Below are positions 57,907 through 64,000 of a DNA stretch of 64,000 nt, in pieces (position 1 is the stretch's first letter; every line of letters starts with the position of its first letter). Source of the DNA: an uncultured Eubacteriales bacterium (GTDB taxonomy: Bacteria; Bacillota; Clostridia; Oscillospirales; Acutalibacteraceae). The notes under the pieces were generated by a model. That model did not search any database. It was not told the origin of the DNA and worked only from the letters and a program-made list of their open reading frames with translations. The stretch lies in assembly GCA_934561055.1 (NCBI GenBank), contig CAKTFN010000005.1:62001-126000 (forward strand), given 5' to 3'. The translations under genes were made by a program, and so were the position numbers.

Positions 57907-58006
57907 TCTTTCAACATACCGAGAGAGGAGAAAACGGGGTTACCCGCAAAAAGCGAAAGCTCTCCCTTAGATATGAAATTAAAAAGTTCAGAAAGGACGA
58001 CTCACA

Positions 58007-59230
58007 ATGAAAACATTCAAAAGAGTAATGGCTCTTGTCATGGTTGCCGCTCTTTGCCTTTGCTGCTTCGCAGCTTGCGGAAACGGTTCAACCGACGACA
58101 CCACTTCATCAACCCCTGCCGACAGCTCAAGCGCAGCAGACGGCAGTAGCACTCCCGCAGCAGACGGCGCAGCTTTCAAGATCGGTTCAACAGGACCGCT
58201 CACCGGCGAGGCAGCTATCTACGGTAAGGCAGTTATGAACGCAGCTCAGATTGCTGTTGACGAAGTCAACGCAGAAGGCAAGATCAAGCTTGAGTTCAAG
58301 GGCGAAGACGACGTTGCAGACGGCGAAACCGCTGTTAACGCATACAACAAGCTTATGGACTGGGGTATGCAGATCCTCATGGGACCGGTTACCACAGGTT
58401 CTTCAATCGCTGTAGGCGCAAAGTCATATGAAGACAGAGTTTTCTCGCTCACTCCGTCAGGTTCTTCAACCGACATCATCAGCGGCAAGGACAACTTCTT
58501 CCAGGTTTGCTTCACCGACCCGAACCAGGGTACAGGTTCTGCCGACTACATTGCAGAAAACATGAAAGACGCTAAGATCGCTGTTATCTATCGTAACGAC
58601 GACGCTTACTCACAGGGTATCTTCAATACCTTTGAAAAGGAAGCAAAAGCTAAGGGTCTTAACCTTGTTTACACCGGTACCTTCACAAAGGACACCGCAA
58701 CAGACTTCTCCGTTCAGCTTACTGCTGCAAAGGCAGCAGGTGCAGACACCGTTTTCCTTCCGATTTATTATCAACCCGCATCGGTTATCCTCAAGCAGGC
58801 TAACGACATGAACTACGCTCCGACATTCTTCGGTGTTGACGGTATGGACGGTATTCTTACCATGAAGGGCTTTGACACAAAGCTTGCCGAAGGCGTAATG
58901 CTTCTTACTCCGTTCTCAGCCGACGCTGACGACGCAAAGACTCAGGCTTTCGTTAAGAAGTATCAGGAAAAATACGGCGACACTCCGAACCAGTTTGCAG
59001 CAGATGCATACGACGGAATTTACATTCTTGTTGAAGCTCTCCAGAAGGCAGGCTGCACACCGGATATGTCCGCTAAGGATATCTGCGAAAAGCTCATCGA
59101 AGTTATGCCGACTCTCAAGTTTGACGGTCTTACCGGTGAAGGTATGACATGGTCAAAGACCGGCGAAGTTTCAAAGGCTCCGCGCGCAGTTGTTATCAAA
59201 GACGGCGTTTATGTAACTCCCGGCAAATAA
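58007..59230 (+). CDS. livJ: Branched-chain amino acid ABC transporter, binding lipoprotein
   Basis: A 407-aa Peripla_BP_6 protein: signal peptide with lipobox CCFAACG, a Ser/Thr/Ala-rich linker, then FKIGSTGPLTGEAAIYGKAV, the family's first strand and ligand loop. It captures leucine, isoleucine or valine (or a related amide or amino acid) for the LivHMGF transporter. AAAGGA precedes the ATG. It is first in the operon, and a terminator-like hairpin follows, as expected for a binding protein made in excess. Confidence 0.93.
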   Translation: MKTFKRVMALVMVAALCLCCFAACGNGSTDDTTSSTPADSSSAADGSSTPAADGAAFKIGSTGPLTGEAAIYGKAVMNAAQIAVDEVNAEGKIKLEFKGEDDVADGETAVNAYNKLMDWGMQILMGPVTTGSSIAVGAKSYEDRVFSLTPSGSSTDIISGKDNFFQVCFTDPNQGTGSADYIAENMKDAKIAVIYRNDDAYSQGIFNTFEKEAKAKGLNLVYTGTFTKDTATDFSVQLTAAKAAGADTVFLPIYYQPASVILKQANDMNYAPTFFGVDGMDGILTMKGFDTKLAEGVMLLTPFSADADDAKTQAFVKKYQEKYGDTPNQFAADAYDGIYILVEALQKAGCTPDMSAKDICEKLIEVMPTLKFDGLTGEGMTWSKTGEVSKAPRAVVIKDGVYVTPGK

Positions 59231-59244
59231 TTTATTCCTTTAAA

Positions 59245-59300
59245 CCAAAAGCGGCCGGCCGTCCGAGCATCGTGTTCGGCGGTCGGCTTTCGGTTTTTAT
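59245..59300 (+). terminator. Partial terminator between livJ and livH
   Basis: GCCGGCCG-TCCGA pairs with TTCGG-CGGTCGGC, extended by AAAG/CTTT, then CGGTTTTTA. No promoter of comparable strength was seen before livH, so read-through probably supplies the rest of the operon. Confidence 0.75.
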
Positions 59301-59452
59301 TGAGGTTTCTGAAAACCGGCCGCGGTTGCAGTCTTTTGTCACATTCACGCGATCGTTTTCAGAGGCCTCAAGAAAAGATGTTATAAAAGAGAGAAAAATT
59401 TCAGTATATTAAGCGTCCTTTGACGCAAAAGTTTAAAAACGAGGTGTATTAA

Positions 59453-60331
59453 ATGGAATTTCTTTCGTATTTAATCAGCGGAATAAGCCTCGGAAGCGTT
59501 TATGCCATCATTGCACTCGGCTACACAATGGTTTACGGTATTGCAAAAATGCTTAACTTTGCCCACGGCGATGTCATAATGATCGGCGGTTATATTTCAT
59601 ATACTGCCGTTTCGGCAATGAACGTTCCCGGCTGGCTTTCGGTCATTATTGCAATGGTTGTTTGCACGGTTCTCGGCATAATCATCGAAGGTCTTGCTTA
59701 TAAGCCCCTTCGTTCCGCTCCGTCGCTCGCCGTTCTTATCACGGCTATCGGTGTTTCATACTTCCTTCAAAACTCTGCCCTTCTCATTTGGGGCGCAGAT
59801 CCGAAAACCTATACTTCACTCATCGACGGAAACCTGAAACTTTTTGACAACCAGCTTTCAATTTCATACGTTTCAATTCTCACAATCGCTGCCTGCATCG
59901 TAATCATGATTGCCCTTTCGGTCTTTACTTCTCACAGTAAGATGGGTAAAGCAATGCGTGCCTGCTCCGAAGACAAAGGTGCGGCTCAGCTTATGGGTAT
60001 CAATGTAAACTTCACGATTTCCGTAACATTTGCAATCGGTTCGGCTCTCGCCGCAATCGCAGGAGTTCTTCTTCTTTCCTCTTATCCGTCACTTATGCCG
60101 ACAACGGGTTCAATGCCCGGAATCAAGGCCTTCACAGCCGCAGTTTTCGGCGGAATCGGTTCAATTCCCGGCGCCTTCCTCGGCGGTATTCTTCTTGGTG
60201 TTATCGAATCGTTCGCAAAGGCATATATTTCAACCCAGCTTGCAAACTCAATCGTTTTTGCCGTTCTGATCATCGTTCTCCTTGTTCGTCCGACCGGACT
60301 TCTCGGAAAGCGCATTCAGGAAAAAGTTTAA
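59453..60331 (+). CDS. livH: Branched-chain amino acid ABC transporter permease
   Basis: A 292-aa inner-membrane permease of the LivH type, with about eight hydrophobic helices. It has the family strings SLGSVYAIIALGYTMVYGIAKMLNFAHGD and AVFGGIGSIPGAFLGG, the latter near the ATPase-coupling loop. GAGGTG precedes the ATG. It forms a heterodimer with LivM. Confidence 0.95.
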   Translation: MEFLSYLISGISLGSVYAIIALGYTMVYGIAKMLNFAHGDVIMIGGYISYTAVSAMNVPGWLSVIIAMVVCTVLGIIIEGLAYKPLRSAPSLAVLITAIGVSYFLQNSALLIWGADPKTYTSLIDGNLKLFDNQLSISYVSILTIAACIVIMIALSVFTSHSKMGKAMRACSEDKGAAQLMGINVNFTISVTFAIGSALAAIAGVLLLSSYPSLMPTTGSMPGIKAFTAAVFGGIGSIPGAFLGGILLGVIESFAKAYISTQLANSIVFAVLIIVLLVRPTGLLGKRIQEKV

Positions 60332-60343
60332 GGAGGGTTTGAC

Positions 60344-61450
60344 ATGAGTAAAGTTAAAAGCATGAAAAAATCTTCCGTCCGCAACGCAGCAACTTACGGC
60401 ATAGTTGTTCTTGCATTCGTCCTTGTTTCAATCTTTTCCAAAGCGGGAGTTCTCAGCCGTTCGGCGCAGGGACTTCTTGTTCCGGTTTGTTGCTATATTG
60501 TTATGGCAATTTCACTTAACCTCACAGTCGGAATTCTCGGTGAACTCAGCCTCGGCCACGCAGGTTTCATGAGCATCGGCGCTTTCACTGGCGTAATCGT
60601 TTCAATGAGCCTTCAGGCGGCAATTCCGAGCGTTGCACTTCGCCTTTTGATTGCAATTCTTTCCGGTATGATTATTGCGGCTGTTGCAGGTTTCATAATC
60701 GGTATTCCCGTTCTTAAACTTCGCGGCGACTACCTTGCAATCGTTACCCTTGCCTTCGGCGAAATCATCAAAGAGCTCATCAACTGCCTCCTCGTTGGCA
60801 TCGATGAAAACGGACTTCACTTCATCTTTAACCCGACCGGAGCAAAAAGTGCGGATGACCTCGGACTCACCGAAGCCGGAAAGGTCATCATCAAAGGCGC
60901 ACAAGGCGCAACCGGAACGGCAACAATCGCAAACTTTACAACCGGTATCATCCTCATTCTCGTTTCTCTTTTCATCGTTTTGAACTTTGTTAACAGCCGT
61001 ACCGGACGCGCGGTTCTTGCAATCAGAGACAACAGAATCGCTGCGGAATCCTGCGGAATCAACATCACAAAGTATAAAATGATTGCCTTTGTTATTTCGG
61101 CGGCCATCGCCGGAGCGGCAGGCGCTCTTTACGGAATGAACTATTCAAACCTCACCTCATCAAAGTTTGACTTCAACACATCAATCCTCATTCTTGTTTT
61201 CGTCGTTCTCGGCGGACTCGGAAACATGCTCGGTTCAATCATTGCCGCAACCGTTTTGTATGTCCTTCCCGAAGCGCTTCGTGAATTTGCCGATTACAGA
61301 ATGCTTATGTATGCAATCGTTCTCATTCTCGTAATGCTCGCAACAAACAATCCGACGGTCAAGAATCTCTTCCTGAAGATTGTTCCGGGCAAAAAGAAAG
61401 AAAAAGCCGAAGACAAAAAAGGAGTTAAAAAGGAGGGAGCCTCGAAATGA
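60344..61450 (+). CDS. livM: Branched-chain amino acid ABC transporter permease
   Basis: A 368-aa permease of the LivM type. A basic N-terminus is followed by several membrane helices, with the signatures GELSLGHAGFMSIGAF, LRGDYLAIVTLAFGEI and VVLGGLGNMLGSI. The C-terminus is lysine-rich (KKKEKAEDKKG). AGGAGGG precedes the ATG, 12 nt after livH. Its stop overlaps the livG start by 4 bp (ATGA). Confidence 0.95.
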   Translation: MSKVKSMKKSSVRNAATYGIVVLAFVLVSIFSKAGVLSRSAQGLLVPVCCYIVMAISLNLTVGILGELSLGHAGFMSIGAFTGVIVSMSLQAAIPSVALRLLIAILSGMIIAAVAGFIIGIPVLKLRGDYLAIVTLAFGEIIKELINCLLVGIDENGLHFIFNPTGAKSADDLGLTEAGKVIIKGAQGATGTATIANFTTGIILILVSLFIVLNFVNSRTGRAVLAIRDNRIAAESCGINITKYKMIAFVISAAIAGAAGALYGMNYSNLTSSKFDFNTSILILVFVVLGGLGNMLGSIIAATVLYVLPEALREFADYRMLMYAIVLILVMLATNNPTVKNLFLKIVPGKKKEKAEDKKGVKKEGASK

Positions 61451-62295
61451 AAAACTTTGAAAAAGGCAATATGGTTCCCGTTCCGAGCCATTCGATAATT
61501 CCCGAAAGAGACATCGGTGAAACACCGGTTCTTGAATGCATCCACCTCGGAATCGACTTCGGCGGACTTCGTGCCGTTGACGATTTCAACTTCACAATCG
61601 GAAAAACCGAAATTGCCGGTCTCATCGGTCCGAACGGCGCAGGTAAAACAACAATCTTCAACCTTCTCACGAAGGTTTATACCCCGACAAGGGGAACAAT
61701 CGTAATCAACGGAATGGACACTTCCGGAAAGAACACCGTTCAAATCAACAAAATGGGTGTTGCAAGAACATTCCAGAATATCAGACTTTTCTCGAATCTC
61801 TCCGTTGAGGACAACGTAAGAATCGGCCTTCATAACCGTGAAAAATACACAACCGCTTCCGGCATTCTCCGCCTCCCCTCTTATTGGAAGAAGGAAAAGG
61901 CAATGCACGAAAGAGCAATGGAACTTCTTTCAATCTTCGACATGGAAGACGTTGCAAACTGGAAAGCCGGTTCACTCCCATACGGTGCGCAAAGACGTCT
62001 TGAAATTGTCCGTGCGCTTGCAACCGATCCGAAACTTCTTCTTCTTGACGAACCAGCGGCCGGTATGAACCCGAACGAAACCGCAGACCTCATGGAAAAC
62101 ATCGTTAAGATTCGCGACACGTTCAAAATCGCCGTTCTTCTCATTGAGCATGACATGAACCTTGTTATGGGTATCTGCGAAGGTATCTGCGTTTTGAACT
62201 TCGGTCAGATCATCGCAAAGGGTACGGCACAGGAGATTCAGTCCAACCCGGCTGTTATCGAAGCATATCTCGGCAACAAGAAAAAGGAGGACTGA
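61447..62295 (+). CDS. livG: Branched-chain amino acid ABC transporter ATPase
   Basis: A 282-aa ATPase with Walker A GPNGAGKTT, the signature LPYGAQRRLEIVRAL (the Liv-type variant of LSGGQ), Walker B LLLLDEPAAGMNP and the switch His in IEHDMN. About 30 residues precede the usual LivG start. Translation is coupled to livM by a 4-bp overlap. Confidence 0.95.
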   Translation: MKNFEKGNMVPVPSHSIIPERDIGETPVLECIHLGIDFGGLRAVDDFNFTIGKTEIAGLIGPNGAGKTTIFNLLTKVYTPTRGTIVINGMDTSGKNTVQINKMGVARTFQNIRLFSNLSVEDNVRIGLHNREKYTTASGILRLPSYWKKEKAMHERAMELLSIFDMEDVANWKAGSLPYGAQRRLEIVRALATDPKLLLLDEPAAGMNPNETADLMENIVKIRDTFKIAVLLIEHDMNLVMGICEGICVLNFGQIIAKGTAQEIQSNPAVIEAYLGNKKKED

Positions 62296-62299
62296 GAAA

Positions 62300-63004
62300 A
62301 TGGCAATGTTAAAAGTTGAAAACATCAACGTTTATTACGGAAGCATTCACGCAATCAAGGACATCAGCTTTGAAGTTAACCAAGGCGAAATCGTTACCCT
62401 CATCGGTGCGAACGGCGCAGGCAAAAGCACAACGCTTCAAACCGTTTCCGGTCTTCTTCGTTCAAAGACCGGCTCAATAACTTTCCTTGACGAAAGAATT
62501 GACCACATTCCGGCACACAAGCTTGTTTCAAAGGGTCTTGCGCAAGTTCCCGAAGGCAGACGAATCTTCCTTCAAATGTCCGTTATGGAAAACCTCCAGA
62601 TGGGTGCTTACACAAGCAAGGGAAACACAAAAGAAGACCTTGAAAACGTTTTTGAGCGTTTCCCCCGCCTCAAGGAAAGAACGAACCAGATTGCCGGAAC
62701 TCTTTCCGGCGGCGAGCAGCAGATGCTTGCAATGGGACGCGCCCTCATGAGCCGCCCGAAGCTTTTGATGCTTGACGAACCGTCAATGGGTCTTGCACCC
62801 ATCCTTGTTGAGCAGATTTTCGACATCATCAAGGAGCTTCACAAAGCAGGTTCAACCATTCTTCTTGTTGAACAGAACGCTGAAATGGCGCTGAAAGTTG
62901 CCGACAGAGCGTATGTTCTTGAATCGGGAAGAATCACCCTCACCGGAACCGGCGCAGAACTCGCCGCAAGTGATCAAATCAAAAAGGCTTATCTCGGCGG
63001 CTGA
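62300..63004 (+). CDS. livF: Branched-chain amino acid ABC transporter ATPase
   Basis: A 234-aa ATPase, normal LivF length, with Walker A GANGAGKST, signature LSGGEQQMLAMGRAL, Walker B LLMLDEPSMGLAP and a Gln in VEQNAE at the switch position, which marks the LivF branch. It is the last gene of livJHMGF, and AAGGAGGA lies before the ATG. Confidence 0.96.
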   Translation: MAMLKVENINVYYGSIHAIKDISFEVNQGEIVTLIGANGAGKSTTLQTVSGLLRSKTGSITFLDERIDHIPAHKLVSKGLAQVPEGRRIFLQMSVMENLQMGAYTSKGNTKEDLENVFERFPRLKERTNQIAGTLSGGEQQMLAMGRALMSRPKLLMLDEPSMGLAPILVEQIFDIIKELHKAGSTILLVEQNAEMALKVADRAYVLESGRITLTGTGAELAASDQIKKAYLGG

Positions 63005-63010
63005 CAGCAA

Positions 63011-63060
63011 AACAAAGCCCCGAAGAAGTTTGGAACGCTTCTTCGGGGCTGTTGTTTTTA
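63011..63060 (+). terminator. liv operon terminator
   Basis: AGCCCCGAAGAAG (63016-63028) pairs perfectly with CTTCTTCGGGGCT (63038-63050), then GTTGTTTTTA. Confidence 0.93.
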
Positions 63061-63063
63061 TAC

Positions 63064-63219
63064 TTACTTAGTTTTTGACGTTCCTGTCACCTTTTTTGCC
63101 ATTTGTTCAAACTCAGCCGGTGCAAAGCTTTTTATTGAAATTTTGTAATCCGTGTTTTTGAATGATTCAACTAATTTTGCCGGCGTTGCGGAAACGTACT
63201 TTCCGTTTTTTCGTGATTT
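63064..63219 (-). pseudogene. C-terminal fragment of an unrecognised protein
   Basis: A start-less minus-strand frame of ~51 residues containing GKYVSATPAKLVESFKNTD and ending FEQMAKKVTGTSKTK. It is preceded in frame by a stop and further protein-like residues. There is no start codon or RBS. It looks like the tail of a decayed gene; the family is not recognised. The rest of the 63.06-63.37 kb gap holds nothing else clear. Confidence 0.3.
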
Positions 63220-63367
63220 TCATATCAAAAATGATTTGCGATTCTTGAAGCAACACCGCACAAATAAGGCACACGCCTTGATTGAATATGTTTCCGTCAT
63301 GCTGCGCAAAAAATTCTTGATTTACGAAAGCAAACCTGAAAGTTCTTGTACAACCTGACGAAAAATT

Positions 63368-63847
63368 TTACTTCGCAATCCGCACACCCCTATTGAGCGG
63401 TATTGCCTTAATAAAAAATGCGGATAAAAACATATTTGTTGCTGTCAACAATATTAACATAACCCACAAGATCCACGACCAAGGTGCAAAAGAATAATCT
63501 TTCCATGGTGGAACTTCGCCGAAGAGACTTCCTTGGTGTTCAATAAAAGGTAAGTAAGCAAAGATTATTATTGAAACTATTGTTAAAAATGAATTTATTG
63601 CTGAAAATGCTTTTAAATTTCGTTCCTTGCTGTTTTTGAAATAGTATATACCCGAAACGAGCGAAAAGGCAGAAAAAACGATTATAAGGAACATAGCTAA
63701 AAATCTTAATGCGTTGTTTTTTTCAAGCAACAAAAAAACCGGATGGAACAAACGACTTACTATTGGCACCCAATTGTATATCAAAACGAGAAACGCATAT
63801 ACATTTGCAAAAATATTAAGTGCAAACATTATTTTGCTTTTTTTCAT
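63368..63847 (-). CDS. Four-helix integral membrane protein of unknown function
   Basis: A 159-aa protein with four hydrophobic segments: IMFALNIFANVYAFLVLIYN, FLAMFLIIVFSAFSLVSGIYY, FLTIVSIIIFAYLPFI and ILWVMLILLTATNMFLSAFF. Both termini are basic, which places them inside. ATG 63847 is preferred; GTG 63856 forms part of the upstream AAGAAGGTG ribosome binding site. No family recognised and no partner gene. The 153 nt to the window edge show an A/T-rich stretch with no clear gene. Confidence 0.6.
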   Translation of the reverse strand: MKKSKIMFALNIFANVYAFLVLIYNWVPIVSRLFHPVFLLLEKNNALRFLAMFLIIVFSAFSLVSGIYYFKNSKERNLKAFSAINSFLTIVSIIIFAYLPFIEHQGSLFGEVPPWKDYSFAPWSWILWVMLILLTATNMFLSAFFIKAIPLNRGVRIAK

Positions 63848-64000
63848 GACCTTCACCTTCTTATTAATGATGGTTAATTGGCAACAAAATTGGTTTTACC
63901 TCCTTTTTTCCTAAAGTCTAATCGCTTTACATACTGTTAAAAAATTAAAGACGTAGTTTTTTGCACTTTGTAAAGACAACCATGTTCAATTTTGTTTAAA

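Noticed and set aside
57958..58006. ATG at ~57972 in the livJ leader as a leader peptide
   Set aside because: No ribosome binding site precedes it and the frame runs on into livJ out of register.

Overview
The window looks like chromosome from a Gram-positive, low-to-moderate G+C bacterium of the class Clostridia, most likely a gut Oscillospirales/Ruminococcaceae-type organism. The support is: near-consensus sigma-A promoters (TTGACA-17-TATAAT) before many genes, AddAB in place of RecBCD, a CIRCE/HrcA heat-shock operator, a FakA/YloV-like gene beside recG, a zinc-type L31, a BspA-like leucine-rich repeat protein with a Cys-rich CHK...CGVNHY tail, and sodium/proton pyrophosphatase and NADP-type glutamate dehydrogenase genes. 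No phage, IS element or CRISPR array was seen.

Layout. 1-12.6 kb (minus strand) is the expression core: rpoB-rpoC, then the str operon rpsL-rpsG-fusA-tuf (tuf runs off the left edge), with a 5'-truncated C39-peptidase gene on the plus strand at the rpoC/rpsL junction. 12.5-18.8 kb holds a short convergent RNA near the rpoB promoter, a zinc-ribbon/XRE pair around a perfect palindrome, the macromolecular synthesis cluster dgt-dnaG-rpoD, yigZ and rpmE. 18.8-26.4 kb is tetR-addB-addA. 26.5-35.3 kb is a run of minus-strand genes: histidine phosphatase, ymdB, an orphan peptide-binding lipoprotein, a short FakA-like protein, recG, luxS and an M23 peptidase. 35.3-45.4 kb has secA, a plus-strand lipase-like gene, gdhA, alr, a tetR/FGGY-kinase pair and a small basic protein.

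45.5-57.7 kb is the most interesting part. It contains a ~225-nt structured RNA whose closing stem competes with its terminator, an Rrf2 regulator, a zinc-ribbon/TM2 protein, hppA with a 16-codon leader ORF, tRNA-Thr(GGT), small regulators and small membrane proteins (two of them below usual ORF-calling length), CIRCE-controlled htpG, a 32-aa hydrophobic toxin-like peptide whose SD is sequestered and which faces a short RNA, an XRE/LRR surface-protein pair and a LysR gene. 57.8-63.1 kb is a complete branched-chain amino acid (Liv-type) ABC operon. The right end has a decayed gene fragment and a four-helix membrane protein.

Three non-coding observations stand out. (1) The RNA at 53.6 kb has a second copy at 18.3 kb; the two share promoter, first hairpin, spacing and terminator, and a predicted pseudoknot to the terminator loop shows compensatory changes. 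(2) Four promoters share the string CCGCTTGAC at the -35 box and sit inside a hairpin; for three of them that hairpin is a terminator on the opposite strand. (3) The 45.6 kb RNA has a riboswitch-like or stand-alone architecture and may be of the raiA type. All identifications come from reading the sequence; no database search was run.
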